From: CAZMGG01 sp964565715
Lineage (GTDB): Bacteria > Planctomycetota > UBA1135 > UBA2386
Length of the DNA stretch: 28,040 nucleotides
Reading direction: 5' to 3'
Assembly: GCA_964565715.1 (NCBI GenBank)
Contig: CAZMGG010000073.1
Span: forward strand, 1 to 28,040
Made by a program: the position numbers and the translations under genes. Below are positions 1-8,671 of this stretch, piece after piece (position 1 is the stretch's first letter; each line of letters starts with the position of its first letter). Below the pieces are notes generated by a model that made no database searches, was not told the origin of the DNA, and saw only the letters and a program-made list of their open reading frames with translations.

Positions 1-1085
<1,085 letters not shown>

Positions 1086-1109
1086 CCCGCGCCCCCGGCC
1101 TTCCCCCAC

Positions 1110-1139
1110 GGGCCCTGCCGGCAGCCGCCGGCCGGGCCC
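1110..1139. terminator. Strong GC hairpin between convergent groEL and phosphodiesterase
   Basis: GGGCCC (1110-1115) pairs with GGGCCC (1134-1139), and GCCGGC (1117-1122) pairs with GCCGGC (1127-1132) around an AGCC loop. A single 1x1 mismatch separates the two arms, giving 12 base pairs in total. It lies 24 nt after the groEL stop and 22 nt from the end of the convergent gene, so it can serve both strands. There is no T-tract, so the intrinsic-terminator reading is inferred from position and stem strength. Confidence 0.6.
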
Positions 1140-1161
1140 GCAGCCTGTACGGACCGCCTGG

Positions 1162-2529
1162 TCAGGCCCGGGCCAGCATCCGCAGCAGCAGGTCTTTCAC
1201 CGCCACCGCCTCGATCCGGTCGCTGCCGAACGCCCGATCCGAGCCGATCACCACCGGCCCGTCGTCGTCGTCGTCGTACAGCCGGCCATGGCTGCCGCGC
1301 ACCATCGACGGATCGGTCGGGATCACGTCCATCAGGTAGCGGAACCCCAGCAGCTTCCTCGCCAGCACCCGCGCCACCTTCAGCTTCGGCAGGCGGATCG
1401 CGGGATCGACGAACAGCTCCGCCGGGTCGTAGCCGGGCTTGCGGTGGATGTCGACCGTCGGCGCGAAGTCGGGCCGCCGCGCCTCGTCGAGCCAGTAGTG
1501 GTAGGCGAACCAGCAGCCCGGCTCGGCCACGCACACCAGCTCGCCGCTGCGCTCGTGGTCGATGCCCAGCTCACCCTGGGCGGTCCGGTCCAGCACCCTC
1601 GCCACGCCGGGCACGCCCCGCAGCAGCGCCGCCACCGCCGTCACGTCACTCGCGTCGCGCACGTAGACGTGCGCCGCCTGGTGGTCGGCCACCGCGAACG
1701 CCCGGCACGCGCCGCAGTCCAGCAGCTGCCCGTGGCTCGTCTCCTGCACCCGCAGCAGACCCCGCTCGTGCAGCAACCGGTTCAGGAACACCGGCCGCTC
1801 GACCCGTTCGATGCCGTACTCCGACAGCGCCAGCACCCGCGCGCCCTTCGCCAGCGCCGCGTCGATCAGCCGGCCGGCCTCCCGGTCCAGTTCGCCCACC
1901 GCCGCCACGCTGCGCGGGTCGTCGGGACCCCAGCGCTGGTGGTCGTAGTCCAGGTGCGGCAGGTAGACGAGCTGCAGCGCCGGATCGTGCCGTTCCATCA
2001 CCCGCAACGCCGCATCGGCGATCCACCGCGTGCTGGCGATGCCCGCCCCCGGTCCCCAGAACTGGAACAGGGGGAAGGGCCCGAGCTCGCGCTGCAGTTC
2101 CGCCTGCAGGCCCTGGGGCTCCGAGTAGAGCCCCGGCTTCTTCAGCCCGTCGGCGTGGTACTCGGGCCGCGGCGTCACGCTCCAGTCCACCGCCGCGTAC
2201 ATGTTCCACCACCAGAACAGCTTGGCGCAGGTGAACGCCGGGTCGCGGGCTCGCGCCGCCTCGTAGACCTTCTCGCCCTGCACGAGCTGGTTGCTCTGCC
2301 GCCACAGCCAGACCTGGGCCAGATCCCGGAAGTACCAGCCGTTGCCCACCGCGCCGTGGCCGCTGGCCGGCAGCCCGGTCAGCCAGGTCGCCTGCACGGT
2401 GCAGGTGACCGCCGGGAACACCGTCCGCATCGGCGCGACGAAGCCACGCTGGCCCAGCGCCCGCAGGTTGGGCGCATGGGCCAGATCCCGGGGCCGCAGC
2501 CCCACCACGTCCAGCACGAGCAGCTTCAT
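1162..2529 (-). CDS. Alkaline-phosphatase-superfamily type I phosphodiesterase / nucleotide pyrophosphatase
   Basis: A 455-residue protein of the type I phosphodiesterase/nucleotide pyrophosphatase group, metal-dependent enzymes that hydrolyse phosphodiester or pyrophosphate bonds. Visible landmarks are the N-terminal metal Asp in LVLDVVGL (D7), the nucleophile region FPAVTCTVQATWLTG (T42 aligns with the catalytic Thr), GHGAVGNGWY (~58-66), a metal-binding block HLDYDH (192-197), SEYGI (236-240) and GSHGR near the C-terminus. In classical NPP enzymes the SEYG position reads D-H; SEYG is, as I recall, the form in a bacterial subgroup annotated only as 'alkaline phosphatase family'. No signal peptide is seen, so it is probably cytoplasmic. 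A run of five aspartates follows SHGRLY. The ATG has no Shine-Dalgarno sequence; a weak -10-like GAGACT lies 10 nt upstream. Substrate is unknown. Confidence 0.85.
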   Translation of the reverse strand: MKLLVLDVVGLRPRDLAHAPNLRALGQRGFVAPMRTVFPAVTCTVQATWLTGLPASGHGAVGNGWYFRDLAQVWLWRQSNQLVQGEKVYEAARARDPAFTCAKLFWWWNMYAAVDWSVTPRPEYHADGLKKPGLYSEPQGLQAELQRELGPFPLFQFWGPGAGIASTRWIADAALRVMERHDPALQLVYLPHLDYDHQRWGPDDPRSVAAVGELDREAGRLIDAALAKGARVLALSEYGIERVERPVFLNRLLHERGLLRVQETSHGQLLDCGACRAFAVADHQAAHVYVRDASDVTAVAALLRGVPGVARVLDRTAQGELGIDHERSGELVCVAEPGCWFAYHYWLDEARRPDFAPTVDIHRKPGYDPAELFVDPAIRLPKLKVARVLARKLLGFRYLMDVIPTDPSMVRGSHGRLYDDDDDGPVVIGSDRAFGSDRIEAVAVKDLLLRMLARA

Positions 2530-2676
2530 CGGGGCGCGCAGTCTCGCCGGAGCACCGGCAATCCGCCAATGGCAAGGCAGCCGGTCCCGACGAGGGACAA
2601 GCGGCAGGCCCGCCGTTCAAGGAACCGACGCCCTGCGACGAAACCGGCCCGTCCACCTGGGAGGGTGTGCTACAGC

Positions 2677-3402
2677 ATGAATCCGAAACTCGTCGTCGCG
2701 ACCGTGGTCGCGGTTCTCCTCGGTTCGATCGTCCATGCGCAGGCGCCCGGCGCCGAGCGCAAGCCGGCCCGGCCGGCCGTGGAGGGCAAGAAGCCCGACG
2801 GCCCGCGGGCCGAGGACCTGGCCGAGATCGAGCGGCTGCGCGAGCAGCAGCGCCTCGAGATCGAGCAGCTCGAGCAGCAGCTCAAGGGCGAGCGCGAGAA
2901 CGCCCGCAAGGCCGAACTGGAGCGCCTGAAGGCCGAGATGCAGAAGCGCCACCAGCAGCACCTGGAGCAGATGAAGCAGCGCCACCAGGAGATGCTGGAA
3001 CAGATGAAGGCGCGCCAGCAGGAGTGGCGCGAGAAGCACCAGGAGAACGTCGCCGAGCGGAAGGAGCAGCGCGGGGAGCGGCGCGAGGAGCGCAAGGAGC
3101 AGTTCCAGGACCGTCGCGAGGAGCACCGGGATCGGGTCGAGGGCCGCCGCGAGGAGCTGAAGGACCGCGTCGACCGCAACGACGACGGCAAGGCCGGCCC
3201 CCTCGAACGCAAGCGCGCCCAGGAGATGAAGGAGCGCGTCGACCGCAACGACGACGGCAAGGCGGGCCCCCTCGAACGCAAGCGCGCCCAGGAGATCCGC
3301 CAGGAGCGCAAGGACGGCGGCGACGGCCCGAAGGCCCAGCGCCAGCGCGGCAAGCCCGAGGGCAAGCCGCAGTCCAGGCCCCAGGGCAAGCCCAAGCAAT
3401 AG
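2677..3402 (+). CDS. Secreted coiled-coil protein with two EF-hand-like loops
   Basis: A 241-residue protein with an N-terminal signal peptide (hydrophobic core LVVATVVAVLLGSIVHA, cleavage likely after HAQA). Next comes a very charged Glu/Arg/Lys/Gln helix from about residue 45 to 160 with heptad-like LEQL, LEQM and LKAEM patterns, a likely long coiled coil. After it sits a 23-residue unit present twice in tandem, each with the loop DRNDDGKAGPLE. That matches the EF-hand/dockerin calcium pattern D-x-N-x-D-G-(5x)-E, flanked by helices. The C-terminal ~35 residues are basic, rich in Lys, Gly, Pro and Gln. The start is the first ATG before the signal peptide; GGAGG lies 12 nt upstream, a long spacing. 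The gene stands alone with its own downstream hairpin. Function unknown; a calcium-responsive periplasmic or cell-surface structural protein is an inference. Confidence 0.75.
   Translation: MNPKLVVATVVAVLLGSIVHAQAPGAERKPARPAVEGKKPDGPRAEDLAEIERLREQQRLEIEQLEQQLKGERENARKAELERLKAEMQKRHQQHLEQMKQRHQEMLEQMKARQQEWREKHQENVAERKEQRGERREERKEQFQDRREEHRDRVEGRREELKDRVDRNDDGKAGPLERKRAQEMKERVDRNDDGKAGPLERKRAQEIRQERKDGGDGPKAQRQRGKPEGKPQSRPQGKPKQ
3166..3296 (+). repeat. Tandem 69-bp duplication encoding the EF-hand-like unit
   Basis: Copy 1 (3166-3234) and copy 2 (from 3235) are near-identical at DNA level (e.g. GCCGGC versus GCGGGC) until they diverge after the codons for AQE. They are in frame and add one complete 23-residue helix-loop-helix unit. 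The near identity implies a recent duplication. Confidence 0.85.
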
Positions 3403-3427
3403 CCTGCCCACCCGAGCCAGGTGACCG

Positions 3428-3456
3428 GGCCGTCCCCCCGCCATGGCAGGACGGCC
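3428..3456 (+). terminator. Hairpin downstream of the coiled-coil gene
   Basis: GGCCGTCC (3428-3435) is perfectly complementary to GGACGGCC (3449-3456), with a 13-nt loop. It lies 25 nt after the stop codon of the coiled-coil gene and upstream of the next promoter. No T-run follows. Confidence 0.5.
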
Positions 3457-3513
3457 GGGCGCCGTCGATGGCCATTCCCCACCGTCGCGCTGGCGAGGAA
3501 CCCGGCTCTGGCC

Positions 3514-3519
3514 TACCGT
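3514..3519 (+). promoter_or_regulatory. -10-like hexamer directly upstream of the transporter start
   Basis: TACCGT keeps the conserved A2 and T6 of a -10 element and ends 10 nt before the ATG at 3530. The TGGCGA at 3491 would be a poor -35 at 17 nt spacing. No Shine-Dalgarno sequence separates it from the ATG, as expected for a (near-)leaderless mRNA. See also 5611 and 15644. Confidence 0.35.
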
Positions 3520-3529
3520 CGCCGCCCCG

Positions 3530-4762
3530 ATGCCGCCGCAGTCCGAAGACAACAGCAGCAAGAGCCTGCCGCCGCCCTGGGACCGGATCTTCTCCCTCGG
3601 CACGCGGCTGTTCGTGTGGGCCCTCCTCGCCGGCACGATCTACCTGCTCCGACCGTTCTTTCTGCTGATCTTCCTGACGTTCGTGTTCGCCTACATCCAG
3701 GCGCACGGCGTCGACGGGCTGCGCGACCGTATCAAGAACCGCACGGTGCGGGTGGTGCTGGTGAGCCTGGTGTTCCTCGGCACGATCTTCGCGACGGGCT
3801 ACTCGACGTTCCCGCAGATCGAGAAGGAGGCCACCAACTTCATCCACAACGCGCCGGAGTACATCAAGCAGGCGGACCGGGCTGTGGAGCGGGCCCTGCG
3901 CGAGAACCCGAGCCTGGCACGGGCGCTCGGACGCGACGACCTGGTGCCGCCGGAGCCCGATCCGAACGGCGAAGAGGGGCAGCAACCGGCGCCGACGCCG
4001 ACACCGCCGCCCGGCCACACGCCGAAGCCGATGGTCGGCAACCTGATCGGACAACTGATCGGACTCGGCACCGGCGAGGACACGCCGAAGGATCCCAACA
4101 AGACGATGACCGAGAACCTGAAGAAGGCCACCGACGCCTTCTCGCAGGTGGTCGGCGTGGCGTCATCCTTCCTACTGTCGCTGCTGTTCTCGTTCCTGAT
4201 CGTGCTCGACCTGCCGACACTGAAGCGCGGCATCGCCGGGCTGCAGCACACCAAGGTCGGCTTCATCTACGACGAGGTGGCCGACAACATCCACGAGTTC
4301 GGCAAGGTGCTGGGCCGGGCCCTGGAGGCGCAGTTCTTCATCGCTTTGGTCAACACGCTGCTGACCGGCATCGGCATCTACTTCATGGGCCTGGAGAACC
4401 TGGTGTTCCTCTGCACCATCGTGTTCCTGGCCAGCTTCATCCCGGTGGCCGGCGTGTTCATCAGCTCGGCGCCGATCTGCCTGATGGCGCTGCAGGTGTC
4501 GGGCTTCGGCCTGATGTTCCTGGGCATCGGCCTGATCCTCGCGATCCACGCCATCGAGGCCTACATCCTCAACCCGAAGATCTTCGGCCACCACCTGCGG
4601 ATGAACCCCGTGCTGGTGCTGATCGTGCTGACCATCAGCGGCAAGCTGTTCGGGATCTGGGGCCTGGTGCTGGGCCTGCCGATCGTGAACTACGTCTTCC
4701 GCCACGCGATCCGGCGCGAGCAGCCGAGCGACGTGACGCCGATCGACTCGGCGGCGGCCTGA
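3530..4762 (+). CDS. AI-2E family (PerM/UPF0118) membrane transporter
   Basis: A 410-residue polytopic inner-membrane protein of the AI-2E family; characterised members are proposed exporters of AI-2 (TqsA) or Na+/H+ antiporters, so the substrate cannot be read from sequence. Membrane helices are visible at about 24-41, 43-58 and 72-92. A soluble segment follows (92-205), then helices from about 206 on, including LLSLLFSFLIVLDLPTL. The family block NPKIFGHHLRMNPVLVL, the segment SGKLFGIWGLVLGLPI and the usual C-terminal helix are present. The soluble loop carries a Pro/Gly/Glu-rich low-complexity stretch (about 140-167) absent from compact relatives. An upstream in-frame ATG at 3443 gives an unlikely Arg/Pro-rich extension, so the start at 3530 is preferred. 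It ends 18 nt from the convergent NIF3 gene. Confidence 0.88.
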   Translation: MPPQSEDNSSKSLPPPWDRIFSLGTRLFVWALLAGTIYLLRPFFLLIFLTFVFAYIQAHGVDGLRDRIKNRTVRVVLVSLVFLGTIFATGYSTFPQIEKEATNFIHNAPEYIKQADRAVERALRENPSLARALGRDDLVPPEPDPNGEEGQQPAPTPTPPPGHTPKPMVGNLIGQLIGLGTGEDTPKDPNKTMTENLKKATDAFSQVVGVASSFLLSLLFSFLIVLDLPTLKRGIAGLQHTKVGFIYDEVADNIHEFGKVLGRALEAQFFIALVNTLLTGIGIYFMGLENLVFLCTIVFLASFIPVAGVFISSAPICLMALQVSGFGLMFLGIGLILAIHAIEAYILNPKIFGHHLRMNPVLVLIVLTISGKLFGIWGLVLGLPIVNYVFRHAIRREQPSDVTPIDSAAA

Positions 4763-4776
4763 GCCGCGCCGGCGGC
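4763..4776. terminator. Small hairpin between convergent genes
   Basis: GCCGC and GCGGC form a 5-bp stem with a GCCG loop immediately after the transporter stop codon, within the 18-nt gap before the convergent NIF3 gene. Such a short stem is common by chance in GC-rich DNA, so termination here is only a suggestion from position. Confidence 0.25.
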
Positions 4777-4780
4777 CCGC

Positions 4781-5584
4781 TCACACCGTCGTCAACGGCT
4801 CGCGGTCGGCGCGCAGCGTGAACGCGGCGACGCGCCCGTCCAGGCGGCGGACGATCGTCCGGGCCAGCAGGGGCAGGTAGGCCCGTTCGGTGTGGCTGTG
4901 CTCGCTCAGCACCACCAGGGCGCCGCCCTGGGTGCAGAGCAGCGCGTCGTGGTGGCGCATCTCGCCGGTGACCAGGGCGTCGGCCGGGACACCGCGCAGG
5001 ACCGAGCCGCCGGCGCCGGCGCAGACGGCGATGGTGCGCAACGAACGGGTCCTGGGCGGGCGGCCGATGCGCAGGCGGGTGATCCGCAGGAGCCGGCGGA
5101 CGCGTTGCAGCAGGGTGGCGGCGGCGAGCGGCCGGCGGAGCCGCAGCAGCCGGCCGAAGCCGGCCTCGCCGCAGGGCTCGACCGTGGCGCCGGCGCCGCC
5201 GAGCCCATGCGCCAGCCAGTCGTTGACCCCGCCCGGCGCCACGTCGAGGGCGGTGTGCGGCGACCAGATCGGCAGGTCGAGGGCGGCCGCGGCCAGCAGG
5301 GCCCGCTGCTGGGGATCCTGCTGGGTGAGACGCTTCACGCCGGCGAAGAGCGGCGGGTGGTAGCAGACGAGCAGGTCGGCGCGGCGGCGCCGGCACTCGC
5401 GCAGCACCGCCTCGGTCAGGTCGATGCAGAGGCCGATGCGCGCCACGGGCCGGCGCCGGGCCCGTGGCGGCTCCAGCAGCAGGCCGACGTTGTCCCAGTC
5501 CGCCGCGGCTTCGAGCGGGCTGATCGCGGCGAGCGCGGCGAGCACCTCGCGCAGGCTGGGCGACGGACGGCGGGCGCTGGCCAT
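4781..5584 (-). CDS. NIF3-family (YbgI/DUF34) metal-binding protein
   Basis: A 267-residue cytoplasmic protein of the NIF3/YbgI family, often auto-annotated as 'GTP cyclohydrolase I type 2'; true activity is unresolved for most members. The family signatures are in order: AADWDNVGLLLE near the N-terminus, the metal-binding YHPPLFAGVKRLT, HTALDVAPGGVNDWLA, then VTGEMRHHDAL and SEHSHTER, which supply the remaining His/Glu ligands. Length matches the compact single-domain form without the inserted PII-like domain. The ATG at 5584 is chosen because it precedes the helical N-terminus by a normal distance. A CACAAT hexamer lies 6 nt upstream and there is no Shine-Dalgarno sequence. It is divergent from the beta-barrel gene with only 39 nt between starts. 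Confidence 0.9.
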   Translation of the reverse strand: MASARRPSPSLREVLAALAAISPLEAAADWDNVGLLLEPPRARRRPVARIGLCIDLTEAVLRECRRRRADLLVCYHPPLFAGVKRLTQQDPQQRALLAAAALDLPIWSPHTALDVAPGGVNDWLAHGLGGAGATVEPCGEAGFGRLLRLRRPLAAATLLQRVRRLLRITRLRIGRPPRTRSLRTIAVCAGAGGSVLRGVPADALVTGEMRHHDALLCTQGGALVVLSEHSHTERAYLPLLARTIVRRLDGRVAAFTLRADREPLTTV

Positions 5585-5610
5585 CGCCGCATTGTGCAGC
5601 AGCGGCCACC

Positions 5611-5616
5611 TAGAAT
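5611..5616 (+). promoter_or_regulatory. TAGAAT -10 element placed for a leaderless message
   Basis: TAGAAT matches the TATAAT consensus at four of six bases and is separated from the ATG at 5624 by seven bases. Transcription would therefore begin at or next to the A of the start codon. It sits in a 39-nt divergent intergenic region; a CACAAT on the opposite strand could serve the NIF3 gene the same way. No good -35 box is visible at 16-18 nt. Confidence 0.5.
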
Positions 5617-5623
5617 CGCGCCC

Positions 5624-6835
5624 ATGCCCCATCCCCGCTGGCTCGCCGCCGCCCTGCTCCTGGCCGCGCCGGCGCCCGCCCAGTTCGTCAACCGCGCCGT
5701 CTGGCTCGGCTTCGACGGCGAGGGCGTGCGGCGCCAGTTCCGGCAGGGCACCGAGTACTGGCTCGATCGGACCAGCTACGTCAGCCTGCCGCCCTGGTGG
5801 GACGCGGACCTGGACCCCTGGGGCGACCGGGTCGACTACCGCTTCGGCTCGGTGAGCGCGCGCGAGTTCACGGTGGACGGCACGCTCGATCACCACCTGC
5901 CGCTCGCCGACGGCTTCCGCTTCCGCTACCACCTGCACCAGGGCGAACACCGCGACGCGCGCTACCTGACCAACGCGGTGGCGCTGGAGGCCGACCTGTC
6001 GGCGCGAACCGCCCTGTTCGCCCAGGGCGAGATCCTGGCCGACAAGAGCGCCGCCGACCTGTCGGTCGGCGCCTGGTTCTGCCGCACCGAACGCTCGGCG
6101 CTGCGGCTGATGGTCACCGCGGTGGACTTCGCCGATGCGAAGAGCCTGCGCGCCGAGCACGACGTCGATCCCTACGCCGTGCAGTTCGCCGGCGTGCTGG
6201 GCGAACGCGAGGGCGATCGGGTCACCTGGGAGCTGGCCGCCCAGCTGCCGTTCCGCGCCCGCGACCTGCAGGACCAGGCCGCGTTCGGCATGGAACGCTG
6301 GCTCGGCCGCGTCCAGGGTCGCCTGCGCCTGGACGGCGACGACTGGCTGGTGGCGGCCGGCGAGGCCGAGTGGACCGTCAAGGACCTGCGCCCGGACCAG
6401 GCCGGTTCACCGCTCCGCGAGGACTTCCACCGCTCGTTCCAGCAGGTCCGCGTGGAGTGGTGGCGGCAGGTGCGGCCCCTGGAGTGGTCCGTGGGCCTGC
6501 AGGCCACCCACCAGGACGAGGTGGGCCGGCGGCCGTTCGACCCCGCCGCCGATCTCGGAATCCGCCGCCAGGAATGGCTGCTGCTCGCCCGCACCCGCCT
6601 GCCCGCAGGCGAGCACCTGTCGTTCGAGCCGCAGGTCTTCCTCGGCGTGGTCGACCTGGACGAACTGGCCGGCACTGGCGCGCCGGCCCACTCGCGCACC
6701 AGCTTCGAGGGCAAGCTCGCCTGGAACGCCCGCTGGGAGTTCCGCCCCGGCACGGCGCTGGCGCTGGTCGTGTCGCTGCAGCTCGACGAACCGGCGTTCG
6801 GCGGCGGCGGCGCCCAGTTCGTCGCGCGCTTCTGA
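5624..6835 (+). CDS. Putative outer-membrane beta-barrel protein (unknown family)
   Basis: A 403-residue protein I cannot assign to a named family. It begins with a short signal peptide (core WLAAALLLAAPAPA, cleavage near APAQ|F). The mature part is rich in alternating polar/hydrophobic segments with many Trp, Tyr and Phe, such as FRFRYHLHQ, LVVAAGEAEWTV-like strands and WSVGLQATH. It ends GGAQFVARF with a terminal phenylalanine, the usual outer-membrane barrel C-terminal signature. This suggests a porin-like or 'alginate export/capsule-type' barrel, which is inference from pattern, not from a recognised motif. The following MFS gene starts 53 nt downstream on the same strand. Confidence 0.7.
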   Translation: MPHPRWLAAALLLAAPAPAQFVNRAVWLGFDGEGVRRQFRQGTEYWLDRTSYVSLPPWWDADLDPWGDRVDYRFGSVSAREFTVDGTLDHHLPLADGFRFRYHLHQGEHRDARYLTNAVALEADLSARTALFAQGEILADKSAADLSVGAWFCRTERSALRLMVTAVDFADAKSLRAEHDVDPYAVQFAGVLGEREGDRVTWELAAQLPFRARDLQDQAAFGMERWLGRVQGRLRLDGDDWLVAAGEAEWTVKDLRPDQAGSPLREDFHRSFQQVRVEWWRQVRPLEWSVGLQATHQDEVGRRPFDPAADLGIRRQEWLLLARTRLPAGEHLSFEPQVFLGVVDLDELAGTGAPAHSRTSFEGKLAWNARWEFRPGTALALVVSLQLDEPAFGGGGAQFVARF

Positions 6836-6888
6836 GCGGAACTGATCCGAGACTTGTGGGCGGCCTTGCCGCACGATGCCCGCCCGCC

Positions 6889-8250
6889 TTGGCCATCGCC
6901 CAGATCGACATCGCCCACGCCCTGCAGACGCCGGCCGCGGTGGCGGTGCTGGCCACGATCGGCCTGTGCCTGCTGTGGGTGCTGGCCCGCGAGGTCCGCC
7001 GCATCCCGGCCCGCCTGCTGGTGCTGATGGCGACCGCCTTCGTCGACATGATCGGGCTCCTGATGATCGTGCCGCTGCTGCCGTTCTACGTCGAACGGCT
7101 CGGCGAGGGCACCACGGTGCTGGGCACGCCGGTGGGTGCGGGCGTGCTGGTCGGCGTCGTCGTCTCGGCGTTCACGGTGGCGCAGCTGATCTCGGCGCCG
7201 CTGTGGGGTCGGTGCTCCGACCGGTTCGGCCGCCGGCCGGTGCTGCTGGTGGCGCTGGGCGCCTCGGCCCTGGCCTACCTGGTGTTCGCCTTCGCCGACT
7301 CGGTGTGGCTGCTGCTGCTGTCCCGCGTCGTGCAGGGGCTCGGCGGCGGCACCGTCGGCGTGATCCAGGCCTATGTCGCCGACACCATCGAACCGGCGCA
7401 ACGGGCCCGGGCGCTGGGCTGGCTGTCGGCGGCCACCAACCTCGGCGTGGCCATGGGGCCGGTGCTGGGCGCGGTGGCGGTGCTGCTGGGCGGCCAGGAC
7501 CTCCTGCCCGGTGACTCCGAGCTGCGCCTCGGCGAGACCGCGCCGGGGCTGGTGGCCGCGGCGATCTGCCTCTGCAACATGGCGTTCGCCGCGCGTTTCC
7601 TGCCGGAGTCGCGCGATGGCAGCACGACCGCGGCCGACGCACCCCGCGTCGGCACGCGCGCGGCCATGCTCGGCGTGCTGACCCGCCTGCGGGAACCGGC
7701 CTCGCGGCTGATCTGGATCTACGCGGTGGCGATCGGCTCCTTCCAGGGCATCTCCGCGGTGCTGGCGCTGTTCCTGAACCGCCGCTTCCAGGTCACCGAG
7801 GACACGATCGGCTTCTTCTACATGTACATCGGCGCGATCTCGGTGTTCGCCCGGGTGCTGCTGCTCGGGCCGCTGGTGGACCGGCTCGGCGAGGCGAAGC
7901 TGTCGCGGGTGGGCGTGGTGACGCTGGCCGGCGGCGTGCTGGCGCTGCCGTTCACCGGCTCGCTGCCGACCCTGGCGCTGGCGGTGGCGCTGCTGCCGCT
8001 CGGCACCGCGTTCACCTTCCCCAGCGTCACCGCGCTGCTGTCGCGGGTGGTCGGCCAGCAGGATCGCGGCCTCTACATGGGCCTGCAGCAGACGTTCGGC
8101 GGGCTGGCCCGGGTGGCGGCGCCGCTGTTCTACGGTTTTGCCTTCGACCACCTGGGCGTGGCGGTGCCGTTCTACACCTGCGCCGGTCTGGTGCTCGGCA
8201 CGCTGCTGCTGGGCATCGGCCTCGGCCGGGTGGCCCGCCCATCGCCGTGA
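6889..8250 (+). CDS. Major facilitator superfamily exporter (multidrug/TetA-like)
   Basis: A 453-residue inner-membrane transporter with about twelve hydrophobic helices. The MFS motif A reads GRCSDRFGRRPVLL between helices 2 and 3, and LGVAMGPVLGA matches the antiporter motif C. The weaker second-half motif A is PLVDRLGEAKLSR. The resemblance to TetA/Bcr-type drug-H+ antiporters is by motif only; the substrate is unknown. The start is uncertain. TTG at 6889 is the first plausible initiator and includes an extra N-terminal hydrophobic segment (AVAVLATIGLCLLWVLA); ATG at 7027 would begin directly at the first canonical MFS helix. A CACGAT hexamer lies 11 nt before the TTG. It may be co-transcribed with the upstream barrel gene, and its stop is 10 nt from the convergent hepT. 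Confidence 0.9.
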   Translation: MAIAQIDIAHALQTPAAVAVLATIGLCLLWVLAREVRRIPARLLVLMATAFVDMIGLLMIVPLLPFYVERLGEGTTVLGTPVGAGVLVGVVVSAFTVAQLISAPLWGRCSDRFGRRPVLLVALGASALAYLVFAFADSVWLLLLSRVVQGLGGGTVGVIQAYVADTIEPAQRARALGWLSAATNLGVAMGPVLGAVAVLLGGQDLLPGDSELRLGETAPGLVAAAICLCNMAFAARFLPESRDGSTTAADAPRVGTRAAMLGVLTRLREPASRLIWIYAVAIGSFQGISAVLALFLNRRFQVTEDTIGFFYMYIGAISVFARVLLLGPLVDRLGEAKLSRVGVVTLAGGVLALPFTGSLPTLALAVALLPLGTAFTFPSVTALLSRVVGQQDRGLYMGLQQTFGGLARVAAPLFYGFAFDHLGVAVPFYTCAGLVLGTLLLGIGLGRVARPSP

Positions 8251-8260
8251 GGCTGCGCGA

Positions 8261-8671
8261 TCAGGCCTGGCGATCGCGGATCGCCCGCACGAACGAGAGC
8301 AGGTCCTCCAGGTCACGCTCGACGATCGACTGGACGATGCGCGGATCAACCTGCAGGTAGCGGTGCACCACCACGTTGCGGAACGCGACCATCCGGCGGC
8401 AGAGCCCCGCCATCGGCTCGGTGATCCAGCCGGCCGCAGCCAGTTCGTCGAACACGTGCCGGTTGCCCTCAGGCTCGCCGAGGTTGTGCTCCGCTGCGAT
8501 GGCGAATGCGACATCGATCATCGCCTGGATGGCGATCTGCAGCGTGTGCTCGACGAATCGGCGCTGCACCTTGTCGGCCAGCAATTCCTCGGCCCTGCCC
8601 AGCTGCCGGATCTCCGCGACACAGTCCGTGATGAACGCCAGCCTCTTCTGGATCAGGGCATCGTCGGTCAT
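8261..8671 (-). CDS. hepT: HepT-like HEPN toxin (DUF86), RNase candidate
   Basis: A 136-residue all-alpha HEPN protein of the HepT/DUF86 family. The catalytic/modified motif R-x4-H-x-Y is intact as RNVVVHRY (R98, H103, Y105). In characterised systems HepT is an RNase toxin whose Tyr in this motif is AMPylated by the partner MntA, which silences it. Its ATG overlaps the end of mntA by four bases (ATGA), the classic arrangement with the antitoxin gene first. Because motif and partner are both intact, a working toxin-antitoxin pair is likely. The alternative is a DUF86 protein of other nucleic-acid defence type. Confidence 0.88.
   Translation of the reverse strand: MTDDALIQKRLAFITDCVAEIRQLGRAEELLADKVQRRFVEHTLQIAIQAMIDVAFAIAAEHNLGEPEGNRHVFDELAAAGWITEPMAGLCRRMVAFRNVVVHRYLQVDPRIVQSIVERDLEDLLSFVRAIRDRQA

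Noticed and set aside
3421..4821. 466-codon plus-strand frame overlapping the AI-2E transporter
   Set aside because: Out of frame with the transporter, Arg/Gly/Ala-rich and without membrane helices.
5590..5597. TTGTGC as -35 box for the TAGAAT promoter
   Set aside because: The spacer would be only 13 nt, too short for a sigma-70 promoter.
6172..8514. 780-codon minus-strand open frame
   Set aside because: Antisense to the barrel and MFS genes; Arg/Gln/His-rich shadow with no recognisable domain.
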